The notes under the pieces: model-generated
What the model was told of the DNA's origin: nothing
Databases searched by the model: none
What the model saw: the letters and a program-made list of their open reading frames with translations, nothing else
NCBI GenBank assembly: GCA_022496805.1
Contig: CM040107.1
Coordinates: 13,007,501 to 13,071,500 of the forward strand
Source: Pohlia nutans
Taxonomy: Eukaryota > Streptophyta > Bryopsida > Bryales > Mniaceae
DNA: 64,000 nucleotides
Direction: 5' to 3'
Made by a program: the position numbers and the translations under genes
Part shown: piece after piece, positions 1 to 12,224 of the stretch
Position numbering within the stretch: position 1 is the stretch's first letter
How the letters are laid out: every line of letters begins with the position of its first letter

Positions 1-59
1 AAATGTGTTATTTTCGCTTTAATTCAGCCCTATGATTTACAGTTTAAATACAAGTACCA

Positions 60-1325
60 GACGGTAGTTTAGGTCGATGTCAGTTTAGGTCGATGTCAGT
101 TTAGCTCGACACATTGTAAATGGGCAGCGAAACTCGCGTGATAAACGATAATTTAGGTCGGCCCGATCTAAACTTCACCAATACAAGTCACATCTGAACT
201 CGACTCTCCCAAAACCGCAGTCAATTCAGGTCGACACGACCTAAATCGCAGTCAATACAGATCGACTCTTCCTAAACTGCAGTCAATTCAGGTCCACACG
301 ACCTAAATTGCAGCCAATTCAGGTCGACCCGACCTAAATTGCAAAAAATTCATCTCGACACGACATAAATTGCTGTCAATTCTGACCTAATCTCGGAACT
401 TCACGTTATCGTACACCAAGTCTAGGCTGAAACATGTAGAACATGAACATGTACCATGTGTGAATTCAGGTCGAATAGACCTAATTTATGCTATAAAGCA
501 ATACGAATCGGTCTGATCTACCTAAGATTCAGCTCGTTTTGACCTAAATCACATAAATAACCTACCCAAATATTGAACAATTTCAAACTAGGACGACCTA
601 CTTAAAGGTCGGGATACCCTAGAATACCAAATCTTATAATCAATTCACATAAAGCTTAGCACAAAATAGTAAAAACACTCTCCCCCTCCAGCAGTTTAGG
701 TCGAATCGACCTAAATAAAGAACTATCGGTCATCGTTTGCGAAGAATAGGCTGGAAGTTCTAAAACTTGAACATGTATCAAGTGCGAATTCAGGTCGAAT
801 CGACCTAATCTACCCTAGAACTCAGTACGATTTGACTAGATAGCTGCCTAAGATGCGCAGATTCAGATCAAGGCAGCCTTTACGGCCATGAATGGCCTAC
901 AATGATCGAATGATATCCTGTATAGTAAACAAGAAAAAACACATAAGATGTGAACATTCAGGTTGACCCGACCTAAATTGCTCGCTAAGTAGGGCAATTC
1001 AGGTCAGGTCGACTTGAATGTTCACATTTTCTGTGTTTCTTCATGTACTTCCGAATATCCGTAATTCCTTAATACACAAAGTCCTTACCTATATTTCCTC
1101 TTTAGGTCGGGTCGACCTAAAGAGTATCACATTCACGACTCAATGCTTCATACATATGAAGCGTACTACATCCTTCAAGATTAAGAGCCTCGTCTAATTT
1201 TTAGGTCGATCCGATCTAATTTACGATGAACCCCTAGATGCTCGCAACAGACAAGTCTGCAGTACGCATCTCTACATAGGCATGCTGATGTGTGTGTTGT
1301 GCATTTTAGCTCGTACCGACCTAAA
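60..1325. repeat. Class-A palindrome array upstream of gene A copy 1
   Basis: About 16 dispersed copies of an odd palindrome, core GGTCGA-N-TCGACC usually extended by TTTA or TTCA on the left and TAAA on the right. Good copies start near 225, 318, 692, 788, 956 and 1101; others are degenerate or half sites (69-110). The last copy (about 1302) lies some 30 bp before the start codon of gene A. Spacing is irregular, roughly 40-150 bp. The array is equivalent to 43970-45105 in copy 2. It holds no coding sequence. Confidence 0.9.
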
Positions 1326-2814
1326 CATCGTCTGTCCTCGTTGTGAACAAAATGGCAACAGAGAGGAAGACACCAAGGGAACAGCAAAGTGAACCCCTCA
1401 ACCTCTACTACAAGAAAGTTGCACATCCACAAAGCACGGATGATGCAGAAGACGACGACCTCGCGAACTTCGGGGAGTTCTGGGAACTGCAGGAACAAAA
1501 GCATGTGCAGTTCTGGAGTCTGAACATGATACCAATGACTCGTGATTGCTGCTTGATCACGAAGAACGCCAATACACCGACCTACCTCCCACTCTCATTA
1601 TACGAGAAGGTGAAAGACATCAGCAACGGTGATGGCTCCAAAATCATGTTGCACTGCGTGACAACAAGAACTGAATGGGAAAAGAAGAATCAGTACAACT
1701 TCACGCTGATTCTTGACTCCGCTGTCATTCCATTCAATATCAGCCCCTTGATAGCCTCTCTCGAACATACAGAATTCAGAGGAATGATGAAGGAGCTGGA
1801 GAATAAATTTGACAGCGAATACTTCACGTCTACCAACAGTCAGCCTCTGCTCGGGGCCCAACTCTGCTCAAAAATCCGAAAGGTGATCTAGAACTTCGAA
1901 ACCTTCAAGGCCAAGATGAACATGCAGAGTCTATCGATGACACCAATAAGTGTATCCCTCAATAACCGCAGCCAGGGAGGTAGTGCGGGATCCATGTTCA
2001 CAAACTCGCCAAGACCCCAACAGAGCCGTCGCAAGCGCAAGCCTAACACGCCTCTTACACCTACACCACCACCCAAAAGCCATCTCGGCTCCTCCTCGAA
2101 GAGGAAGAAAGCTGTTGACAAGACGGCATCTGAAGATGTCGACGACGTTAGCTTGGCATCCGCTGTGACCGAGTTGCCAGAGCCCGTGCAGGGAAACAAG
2201 AAACCAGATTTCACACGGTCGACCGAGGCGTACAAAACGTTCTGGTCGTCCTGCACTGAGGTCTTTGTCTGGGGAATCGAAGATAAGAAAACGATCCCCA
2301 TCGAGTAACTAGTCGATGCGCCTCCTGACATGAACATCAAGTCGTACGAGCCGGGTCTTGCGGAGAAGATCATGGGCTTCCTTCTCAGCATGCCGATAGA
2401 AGCACAAAGCAGACTCTGTGCGTCATGCCTTGCGACCTGGACGAGAAGCCCACTAGCTGGGACTCCATCAAAGATGGAAAGTCTGGGCTGATCAACGGGC
2501 AGCACAGTGTCAAAGCAAGTTTCATGATGCGCGAACAAAGGATGGATCGCAAAGACATCAAAGAGTTCGCGCAATGGAACTGCTTTATTGTTTGGACGAA
2601 GAACAACGAAAAACTTCGTCAAATATCCGCGTACTACAACCGGGTCAACCACTTCGGCGCCATCAAGCCGTCCTAGGCGACTAACATCTTGGGAGCGCGG
2701 CAGGTCTAGATTAAACTCAATCGCCCCAAGAACCCGAAGGAGTTAGTTCAGGTGGGAACAAGCAGTCAAGCGTCGCGAACGAAGGAGGCCGCGATCAACA
2801 AAACAAAATTCAAC

Positions 2815-3053
2815 GTAATGTTCAGCTCGACTCGACCTGAATAGCTTTCGATAGTACTCCAAGTCCTAGTCAGTCCCTACAGAGTAGATCCGTGGCACCT
2901 GCGAGTTAGGTCAAGTCGACCTAAAATGCTTATGCTGTCGTGATCTTTTCTACTGATTGTCCTTGTAATCCGTGCTCTCCCCACTCTGTGTTGGTTTAGG
3001 TGGACTCGACCTAAATGACTCTATAATAGCTAACAGTGTATGTGCCCTTGCAG
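2815..3053 (+). other. Intron 1 of gene A copy 1, with class-A palindromes
   Basis: The donor is CAAC|GTAATG and the acceptor CCCTTGCAG|GAGTTTC. Both positions match the intron in copy 2 (46599-46818). Three class-A palindromes lie inside, near 2822, 2905 and 2995. Confidence 0.8.
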
Positions 3054-4401
3054 GAGTTTCAAGCTGCTATGAAGCTGCGGTTCCTGATGCTCGACGTGGC
3101 GCAGGCGCAGAAGGACGCCAAGAAAAGTAATGCGTCCGAACTGCTCGACATCCACAATGAGTTGAAGTTGATCACTGCGCCGGACGAGGTGTTCGACCTC
3201 TGGAGCGAAGTTATCTCAAGAGCGGGTGCCGGAGAGCTCCATGACCCAGACACTGATTTTCCGTTCAAGGACAAGCCTAACTGGAATCCAGAGAGTGGGA
3301 ATCTGACGCGCGAGTTCTTCAAATGGCTGGGAAATCTAACCTATGAGGACCCTCACCAAAATCGCGAGGCATATCCTGAACCACGGGAACCCAAAATGGA
3401 CTCGGGGATACCCGAAGGTCACGATTAAAGCAATATCCTGAGTTCAAGACAAGTGCTACTCGACCAAGGAATGGGTGGAGAGAAGGAAGCGGAAGCACCT
3501 TATCAAGAAGGAATTGCACAACATCAATCGTGATCTCGGACTCTTCAATCCGGCGGGGGAACTGGTTCCGGAGAAGTGGAGGCAGTTCAAGGAGGACTAC
3601 CACGTCACGAGGGCGACAATGAATGTACTCCTTGAGCGGCCGGATGAGGTATATTTCAGGGAGGCAAAGCAGGTCAGAAGCAAGAACAAGAAGACCGCAG
3701 AAATCTCCTCGTACGCGTACGAATTCTTCAAAGTCTTCCTGAAGAAGAGGAAGAAATTTGAGAAGCCCGCCGGCAACGCTCACTTTCGACCATACGACCC
3801 GCAGTTAAACGATTACGCCGACTAGCCCGAGGGCGCCTGGTCATTCGTCACGTTTGTGGACATGAAGCTGGGGGTCATCGACTTCAGAGTCCTCCCCGGG
3901 GTGGATGACAAGGAGAAGTCAAGTACGGATATGCCGTACTTTCACGAGTTCATGTCTTCTCTAAAAGAAAGACGTGAACTAGAATTCGATGAAGTACCTG
4001 CGTGGCTCTTCATCTGCGCCGATATGATAGAGCAGAACCTGGCAGTTCATTTCGCTGAGCACGACCAACTCCGCAGATACAAGATGGAGTATGCGGACTA
4101 CCATCCAGCAAGGAATGAGCGACTGGGAGACTATCCGGCGAACCATAAGAAGGCGCCGGCGAAAGTGCACCTGGTCTTCTTGCAAAGGCCCGATATTCCG
4201 ACGGTGTCGATCCCCCCCGACTTCTACGCTCCTGAGACCACAGTATACACAAAGCCCCGAGCGTATGATGAGCTGTTGTACCGCGTGTACAACGCAGAAC
4301 TCAGAATGGAGTTCTACTTGTGGCTCATGAACGCGTTCTGCATGCCGAGGTCGAACGTCGTCTCCATCTACGCGGGATCCAAGTTCACTTGCGCTGCACT
4401 G

Positions 4402-4914
4402 GTGAGTAGATCACCATTTGGAATCATGCCCTTCAGCTCGAGTCGATCTGACCCTACGTAGTGTTACCGTTCATACATTTTAGGTCGAGTCGACCTAAAA
4501 TTCATACCGGCATACTTGCTCTTCTAGGAAGTGCCCAAACTATACCCCCTACGTAGTGTTACTGTTCATACATTTTAGGTCGGGTCGACCTTAAATTCAT
4601 ACCGGAATACCTGCTCTTCTTGGAAGTGCCCAAACTATATCCTCAATGCGTTTCAGGTCGGGTCGACCTAAAAGTTCAGTGTGCAGCTCTTAGAGTCGAT
4701 GCTGTTGTTTAGCTCGGGTCGACCTGAACTAAACCTTAAACCTTCTCAGTGCCCCCATTCTTTAAATCGATTTGACCTGAACCATCCCTTCGTACTACCT
4801 CATCTCTTCGTGCTGCCTCTCCTTCACGATTTAGGTCGAGGCGATCTAAATCCTTCTCAATCCCCAATTATATCAACCCTGACTCACTTGTTGACTGCCA
4901 TGCCATTTGTGCAG
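4402..4914 (+). other. Intron 2 of gene A copy 1, with class-A palindromes
   Basis: The donor is CTG|GTGAGT and the acceptor TTTGTGCAG|ATGTGTTGC. It holds about seven class-A palindromes (near 4433, 4478, 4574, 4650, 4709, 4764 and 4829) and a partial internal duplication of about 95 bp (4457-4550 versus 4551-4645). The intron splits the methyltransferase-like motif region. Confidence 0.8.
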
Positions 4915-5916
4915 ATGTGTTGCGTGAACAGCTACGCTGTCGGGGACAAAAGAATAAAAGACTGGTTTGCTTCTATCGCGATCGACGCCTTAGACCTCGA
5001 CAAGGCAGACTTCCTGGAGGACGGATACCCTGTGCATGGTGATGGAGAGCAGAGTACCCCTGCTGCACGATCTGGGTCCTCCAGATCAAAGGGGAAATCC
5101 AGAGATCAGTTGTCTGATCCCCCTCTCACGCAGCGGGATGAGGAGAACTCGTAAACCTCCTCTTCCAATGAGGAGGATGATGACGAGGACGACGATGCTC
5201 CTCCTCTGGATACCCCCCGGAGATCTGATGCGCCAGGTTCGTCCGCGTCCTCTGGCTATCAGCTCGGGACTCCTTCCTCCGAGCGGAAGTCGAAGAGAAA
5301 GAAACGTGAGTCCTCGAACAAAATTTTGAAGACGTTGGCTACCACGGTTGCAGCTCTCACTGTTCAGACCTCGAAGACCGCGGAGGAGAATCTGAAGATG
5401 AACCAGGAGACGAGAAAAGAGGAGTACGATTTCCAGAAGTTTATTATGGAACAGCAGCGTCAGCAGCAACAGCAGCAAAATGTCATGCAGCGGACGCTGC
5501 AGGCGCTGATGCAGAGCCTTCTGCCGCCTTCTGGGGCCGTACTGAATCCGCTGCCGCTGGCTTCTCTTGGTAATCAGCCGTCGGGTTCAACCACCAGCGG
5601 AGAATCTGCTCCACCTGCGCCCTCGTTTTTTGCTCTTCTTCCTCCGCCTCCACCTGCGCCCTCGTCTCTTGATGCACCGCGTCCGCCTCCTCCTGCGCCC
5701 TCGCCTGTCGCTGCGCCTCCACCGCCGCCAGCTGCTCCTGCATCTGCTCCATCCACTTCGCCGGCTCCTCCGCATGTGTCATCGGGCGCTGCTAGTGATG
5801 CCGCCGATCCATACAGCCTTGACGACAATCTGGGATTCGGCGGAGCCGCTGGCAGTGACAATGCAGACACTGCTGTCTCGCCCGGCACAGACGCTGCAGC
5901 AGGTGGTTCCCAATAA

Positions 5917-6157
5917 TCACTCGATGTCATTTGTATAGATTTAGCTCGACTCGAGTTGATTTGTATCATAGGTTTTTTGTAGATTTTTTGTATACACGGC
6001 TCAGGATTTGTAGGATTTGTAGGATTTTCAACTCCTGGTTCAGTAGAGTCCTTAGGACATTTTCCAATGAACATTTTTTGTATTTCAAATTTTTTTGGCC
6101 TTTCTATAATTTACACACTCCTCACTCGGAATTCACGTTCATCTACTGTCATCGCAG
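5917..6157 (+). other. Gene A to gene B spacer
   Basis: It contains one palindrome-like site (TTTAGCTCGACTCGAGTT near 5940) just after the gene A stop codon. The same site sits just after the stop in copy 2 (57176). The remainder is T-rich and holds the presumed 5-prime region of gene B. Confidence 0.5.
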
Positions 6158-7406
6158 GCTCCATCGCTGCCCACATTGTGCCTCACGCTCAATTGCCTTC
6201 TTCTGTTCATCCGCTCGTGCAATGTAATCGGGGCGGTCAGTCCTTGGTGCCCAGTCCAAAATCGCCCGCACTCCCTTCCTCTCATGTCGTCCCTCTGGCC
6301 TCTCAATCACTAGTGTCAGGACGTAGACTTCAGCGGGATTCGAAATTGGATGTGCGGACACGTACATCGGCCTCCCCTCCTCGTCACGTCGCCGGCGCTG
6401 CACCCTCGACAGCCACACCTGTCGTCAGTGCGAAGTCTATTGGGTCCTCCGGCCTTCAGGTGCGTTCCATACGTTTCTTAATGGTCGGAACTTCGTGTTT
6501 GTTGTCTTTGCGCTCGAACGTGTGCCGTTTTTATTACTATGTCGTCCAAAATGTGTCGGTTCAGGATCATAACTGGCTGCACATATGTCTGCCCGTTGTC
6601 GCCAGGGATCTGGTCCTCCTCTTACTCGTGGAGGTTCTTCGGAGTCGGTCATTCGGTCGCCACAGCTTAGGCCTCCCAAAAAATGGCTCAATGTCGTCCT
6701 AGACCTGAATGGAATCCTCTGCGTCTGTGTGGATTTGAAATCCCGGTCCGGGATTACGGCCTTTAATGAATACTCGGCGCAGCACTCGGCCGTTCTCCCC
6801 GCTGTAGTCGGACCGAAAGCAGTTTACGTGCGTCCACTCTTCTTCTCGTTCCTACGGGAGCTGACCATGTTTGCCGACGTTACCGTCTGGAGCTCCATGA
6901 AGAAGTCTGCCACTGAATTGGTAGTGCGATATTTATTCCGCGGCATCCAGCCCCTCCCTTCCTTTGTACTTGGCCAGGAGTCGTGCGAAACCCTCAAGTG
7001 TAGGGATAGGCACGGCCGGCTGTCCTCGTTCAAAGTGCCTAGCACTGATAAGAACTTGTTCCTTAAGAATCTGGCCAAGCTGTTCACAGGCTATGGTGGC
7101 AGAGTCATGTCCGCAAACACCGTTGTAGTGGACGACAGCCCCAATAAGCACATTTTGAATGAGCCCCATAATGTAATACTCCCTGACTCTTGGTCCTACG
7201 TTGGAGACGGTGCGCGTGACAATTTCCTCGATGATGTTCTCCTTCCATGGTTTCGGCGTCTCCATCGCAGTCCTGGCACAGGGTTGCTATCTTTCCGTAG
7301 GGACAATAATATTGGGCGGCGTATGCTCTGCGACGAGCCCGACCGTCAAGAGTACAGCGCGCTCATGGAGGCTGTACACGCATCCCATAGTCTGCCTAGC
7401 TCCTAG
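6158..7406 (+). CDS. Gene B copy 1: FCP1/NIF-like HAD phosphatase-family protein
   Basis: Two exons are visible: 6158-6459 (low-complexity, Ser/Pro-rich) and 6606-7406, joined in phase 0 by a GTGCGT..CGCCAG intron at 6460-6605. The second exon encodes an FCP1-homology-like domain: LDLNGIL in place of the DxDxT motif I, VTVWSSMKK as motif II and VVVDDSPNKH as motif IV. The second catalytic acid is Asn; DLNG variants are known in plant FCP1-like proteins, so activity is uncertain. No stop interrupts 6606-7406. A 3-prime splice site at 6157 implies an upstream exon that I cannot place. It lies 240 bp after gene A and is conserved in order in copy 2. A role in the element is not shown. Confidence 0.65.
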
Positions 7407-7727
7407 TTCATTGTACGGTTCTATAGCTGGACGCCTTTTTCTTAGTGATGTAGCCGTTCCGGACTACCTATCGATTTCTGGTTGCCTTGACTGATGTGTA
7501 TAATCCCTTGTAATTGTAATATACCTTTGTCTTCACAACATCTACGCTTCAGTACTTTGTGAGATGAATATTATGGACACTTGAATGTTATCGTTGCAAT
7601 GTGTTATGTCTTAATGGCACCCTTATACAGTTTGCATTATTTTTCTTCTCTTTTTTTTCCTGCTTGGAAAATTCTGTTTCGTTGCAATGCGTTCGTGGAA
7701 TTTGACCTCATTGGTAATTCTCTTCAG
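7407..7727 (+). other. Gene B to gene C spacer
   Basis: AT-rich sequence of about 320 bp. I see no palindromes and no coding signal. It ends at the acceptor TCTCTTCAG of gene C. Confidence 0.4.
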
Positions 7728-8535
7728 GCAAGGTATGCCTCTGCCAATCCAGCCCACGGTGCTGGCCTCCAAAGCACAGCGTCTACCAATTCTATCATGG
7801 ACTATGGCTAGTATGCTATACTCAGTAGAGGAAACGTCTTGTGCTCGGCAGCTACGGCACAGTCAACGATGGACTTTTCCACCAAGCCAATTCAACATGG
7901 TGTTGTGGACAGCCCTCCTAACGGTGGTACCCGTCCTGTGCCCAAGTCCTCACCTTCTCCTTGCGGTCACGAGAACCGTCCACTTCTCGTCGCTCGCGTT
8001 CTCCGTCTGATAGGGTGCCTCAGAGAAAGCTTTATGAAGACGCCTTACACCCAATTAATTCTCTTGAGGTACGAATACTTTCTTTCCCCGCACCATTATT
8101 TCGCTTAGACGGTCTTCCTTGATGTATACTTGATGTAGATTCCCTTGTACTTGCAGGGTTCCGACATTCCCAAACCATGCAAGTCCTCTGCTACTGTAAA
8201 TGCTTTCCGAATGACTCCTGCGATGCTGTCATCAGACCCGCCTCCTCTAACCCAAGTCCGTGTTCATGTGCCCTCTCGTGCGCCCTTGCGTACTCGTCTC
8301 CCTTCAGTGAATGTGGGTCTCCAAAAGACTAAGCCGCATGACAAATTCAGAAGGAGATCCGCTCCGATTCGAGATGAGAGGGAGGAATTGAGACTGGCGC
8401 AATAGAAGCGTGAGATTGCGCAACGGCGATTGTCGATGTATCACTTCGATAGTCGTGGTCATGTGATGTTGAAGGCAGTAGCTGAACTTCAGTTGAAGGC
8501 CGAAGCTCAACAGAAGAGTCGATCGCAACCCTAGA
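7728..8535 (+). pseudogene. Gene C: basic, Pro/Ser-rich protein of unknown function, decayed
   Basis: Coding-like sequence in two exons (about 7728-8069 and 8157-8535) with donor GAG|GTACGA and acceptor TTGCAG|GGTTCC. The first exon has an in-frame TAG at 7809 and a frameshift near 7985, after which RRSRSPSDRVPQRK reads through to the donor. The second exon is Arg/Lys-rich with a predicted helical, charged end (EEL..KREIAQRR) and one internal TAG at 8403. No family is recognised. It follows gene B in copy 1; copy 2 is truncated before this point, so conservation cannot be tested here. Confidence 0.45.
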
Positions 8536-8939
8536 TCCGCTAGGCATTCTATTTGTAAAACAATATTGGGCCATTTCCTTGTCACGCTAGAAGAAAATCG
8601 GAGGAATACTTAGTTCATCACTCCAACTAAACAATCAAATGCATTCATCCATGATAAATGGATAGATACTTTACTTTAGAATTGTAACTATGGGCACAAA
8701 GACAAACCAACGATTTTGCAAATGTCCACATGTTGGATTAATGCACAAAAATAAAAAAGAAATTCATTGATCTCAAAAAAACTTCTTTGAAAGAATACTT
8801 CAAGCGCAATTCAAGTAGGCAACGGGTGAGTCTACATCTTTATGAGATTTACAAACCCTGCCACCGTTGAACTTGAATCGAGGTCAATGACAAGATTCAA
8901 AATTAATTATTGTCGTCATCTACGATTAAGATTGACCTC

Positions 8940-9850
8940 TCATCACCTTAGGCGTTCTTTCAACTCGAATCGAGTTGAATGAAAACATTCAAATTTTCGT
9001 CTACTACACTTGATTTTTCATGGGTGCTTTATAAAGCTAGATTCAAGCCGAATGGTAAGATACAAACCGTCATTACTACAATTTACTTTTCATGGGTGCC
9101 TCCATTCAACTCGAATCGAGTTGAATGAAAAGATTCAAGGAGTCATTTACTCCATTTGACTTTCCATAGGTGCGTCCGTTTAACTCGATTCAAACTGTCA
9201 TTAAATGATACGTCCATTCAACTCGATTCGAGTTGAATGGCATTTCATTTGATTTTTCATGTTGCATCCATTCACCTCGATTCGAGTTGAATGGCAAGAG
9301 CGTCCGTTCAATTTGATTCATTTCATTTGATTCTCCATGGTGCGTTCATTCAACTCGATTCGAGTTGAATAGCGAGAGCGCCCAGTTCATTTCATTTCAT
9401 TTTCCATAGTACGTTCATTCAACTCGATTCGAGTTGAATTGCAAGAGCGTTCATTTAACTCAATTCGAGTTGAATGGCAAGAGCATCCGTTCAACTTGAT
9501 TCATTTCATTTGACTTTGCATGGTGTGTTCATTCGAGTTGAATGGCATTTCATTTGACTTTTCATGTTTTGTACATTCAACTCCATTCGAGTTGAATAAC
9601 AAAAGCGTGTGTTCATTTCATTTGACTTTTCATGTTACGTTCATTTAACTCGATTCGAGTTGAATAGCAAGAGCGTCCGTTCATTTCATTTCATTTTCCA
9701 TAGTACGTCCATTCAACTCGATTCGAGTTGAATTGCAAGAGCGTTCATTCAACTCGATTCGAGTTGCATTGCAAGAGCGTTCATTCAACTCGATTCGAGT
9801 TGAATTGCAAGAGCGTCCGTTCAACTCGATTTGAGTTGAATGACAAGATT
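8940..9850. repeat. Class-B palindrome array, left arm
   Basis: About 14 copies of CAACTCGA-N-TCGAGTTG, often flanked by ATT and AAT. Examples start near 8953, 9106, 9218, 9350, 9418, 9645, 9712, 9747 and 9782. Between copies recurs a spacer rich in TTCATTTCATTTGACTTTCCAT and GCAAGAGCGTCC. Spacing is from 35 bp (9712-9817) to about 100 bp. Confidence 0.9.
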
Positions 9851-10670
9851 CAAACCGTCGTTTACTCGATTTGATTGACTTTTCATAGTGAAATAGCATT
9901 TCTATTTAACTATTCCAAAATTTGCGGCGATAATATCGGAAACTCTTGCATACGCACTACCAATTTCAAAAATGAAGCAACACCACAATTGGATTGCAGA
10001 ATCGAAATTAACTTCATCAATCATCAATGCACTTCAAAAAGAAATCTTATGAACAAAACAAATCAAAACTTGCATCTCGTTCACAAATCAAAACTTGCAT
10101 CCCATTCACAAGTTAAAACTTGCACCGCACCTGGTGGTGATTTCCAAAAATGTCATGCGTCGTAACCTTGAAACCCTGTAAGTAATGAATTCCAAGAAAT
10201 AAACCTTGACCTTTCAATGCATACTTAGAAAGTTAGCAACACTGTCTTATCAAAAGAAATTGAGGGTTTGGCACCTTTAAAAAAAACTCCTTGACCTTTA
10301 GCAACAAAAATGTAAATAACACAGTCGCATAAACACGGAGGCATAGAAACAGAGTGATGCAAAAACACAAGGAGAAATAAGAAAAGAAACTTAAGCTATA
10401 GAGGCTCAGAAACACGGAGGTGCATACACGCATGCACAGGAACACGCAGTTGCTCAAAGGTAAGAAGCAATGAAAAAAGAATTTTTGCAACTGCACATCA
10501 AGACTTATAGACGATTAGGCGGGAAGGATATGGCGCTAATTGCAATGAAGAATTTCAAATTCTCAACTTTCATCCATGAAATTATAATAGGATCCACAAA
10601 GTCCGGTAGATCTCCTTTACAACTGTAGAGGTAAAAAAAGACTGAAAATTATTGAGCCAACAATTGATTC
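9851..10670. other. Element-terminus-like segment outside class-B array (left arm)
   Basis: GGCGATAATATCGG near 9925, GAAGCAACA near 9975, GGCGGGAAGGATATGGCG near 10520 and ACAACTGTAGAGG near 10620 match, in order, the segment outside the class-A array at 36840-37430. The similarity fades near 10650, which may mark an element end. No reading frame is convincing. Confidence 0.55.
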
Positions 10671-10904
10671 CCACCCCAAATTTGGATTTGACATTATTGT
10701 ACAGTTGACTTTTTGTGTTGTACAAAGTTGCAAATTGTAAATATGAAAATTAAAAAATCTACTATATTCCACATTATATAAATAAATAAAAATGTACAAA
10801 CAATGCACTCTTTGTTTGTACATTTCCAAAAGTGCATAGTCATCAACATTGAAAAAAATAAAAAAATAAATTTATGTCTGAGGATGTATTGTGCTTGAAT
10901 TTAG

Positions 10905-11575
10905 TGTTTTTTAAATTATAATTAAACCGATCCAACTTATGAATGACTTAAAAAGTAAAAAACATGGCATGCATGCGCACAAATAGGCTAAATATAGATT
11001 ATTAATAATTCTAGAATTTCTATATAACAACACAAAGTCGTTACATTTAATTAATTCAAATTAAGACTTTGAATTAGATTATATTTCTATGACATGAATG
11101 AAAGCCATGTGGACAAAATTTTCTTAATTTAGCATGTTAAAACTTATAATCACAACCAATTCAAATTATGAGTATTGTAAAAAATTAAAAATATATATGA
11201 CGATACATGTGCACATTCATACCATGGGTTCTTAAAATAGTTGTAAGACCTATACACCGTACACAATTTCACTATATTCGGGACTATATTCAACTTACAT
11301 ATTTAGTTTTGTTTATGTTTTATGGCATAAATAAATGCTAGTCGACTATGATATTCTAATTTGGTATTTTGTAAATTGAAATTAGACCTAATTCAACTTA
11401 TGAATACTCTAAAATATTAAAAAAAATGTCATGCATATACGCAAATAGGCCAAATATGAGTTATTAAATTAATTATAAAAATCTATATATAATAACGCAA
11501 AATCACTAACATATCTATTTTGGATTTTGGTTTTGTTCATATATTTATGACATAAATGAACTATGAAGGAAATTT
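10905..11575. repeat. Degenerate ~230-bp AT-rich tandem repeat (left arm)
   Basis: Three units are recognised by AACTTATGAATAC-like blocks near 10935, 11160 and 11395 and by TATGACATAAATGAA-like blocks near 11088, 11318 and 11546, about 230 bp apart. Related single units occur near 13100 and 15615. The mirrored copy is about 18600-19270. Confidence 0.6.
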
Positions 11576-11947
11576 TGACACAGTTAACACACAATTCGCT
11601 ATTTACGCACTTGGCTATATAATCATGCACTTGGTCCCCGATCACTTGATTTTATTTGTCTTACTTTTATTTTTAAAAAACCAACGATTATTGTCTTTCT
11701 TCAATCCCTTACATTGTAAACAAATCATTATTTTAATAAGTTTTTATTCTCATCTTTATCTTATCTTTTATCTTTTCTTTTTTATCTTGATTTCTTTCTT
11801 GTCTTCTTTCTTGTCTCCCTCTTGTCTTTCTTCTTGTCTTCCTTTTTGTCTTCGTTTTCTTTTTTTTCTTCTACTTTTTCTTCAGTTGTGGCTGCTGAAC
11901 CCTAAACAATGGGAGCAAACCCAAAAATAAAAATAAAAAATAATAAA

Positions 11948-11981
<34 letters not shown>

Positions 11982-12224
11982 TTTCGTTTTTTTTCGTTTT
12001 TCGGGTTGGCCGTGGGGTGCTGCTGAACCCTGAATGGCAGCCGCCAAAAAAAATAAAAAATATTTTTTTATTTTCTTTTCTTTTCTTTTTTATTTTTTAT
12101 TTCTTTTTTCTTGTCCGTGGGGTGCTGCTGAACCCTGAATGGCAGTTGCCAAAAAATAAAAATAAAAAATAAAAAAAATTTGACTTTTTTGACTTTTTCT
12201 AAAAATTACTATTTTTAGTCGCTG

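Larger units (their letters stand above)
1352..5916 (+). pseudogene. Gene A copy 1: ParB/DGQHR-like plus DNA-methyltransferase-like protein, decayed
   Basis: This is a three-exon gene (1352-2814, 3054-4401, 4915-5916) recognised by alignment to the copy at 45130. The start is the ATG of MATERK. Domains in order: a novel N-terminal region; a ParB-like stretch from PIE near 2300 to the NGQHS motif near 2500, resembling the y-lI-G-hHR-A signature; a region with IDFRVLPG (about 3876) where a beta-class methyltransferase would carry DPPY; then KPRAYDELLYRVY and YAGSKFTCAAL (about 4255-4400), resembling the KP..L and FxGxG motifs; and a Gln/Pro-rich tail (5440-5760). It is broken by stops at 1889, 2306, 2674, 2707, about 3441, 3823 and 5152 and by frameshifts near 2395 and 3350. 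Fold assignments are inference. The missing DPPY suggests it was catalytically dead or differs from known enzymes. Confidence 0.6.

Noticed and set aside
5483..5782. Arg/Glu-rich proteins antisense to gene A
   Set aside because: They are shadows of the Pro-rich GCx/CCx repeats. The same effect occurs at 56808-57035.
1352..5916. Reassigned stop codons, since gene A is long with few frameshifts
   Set aside because: Stop positions are not shared between copies and all three stop codons occur at different residues. Frameshifts are also present, so decay explains it better.
11909..12172. Phe-rich transmembrane peptides
   Set aside because: They come from poly-T tracts in the foldback arms.
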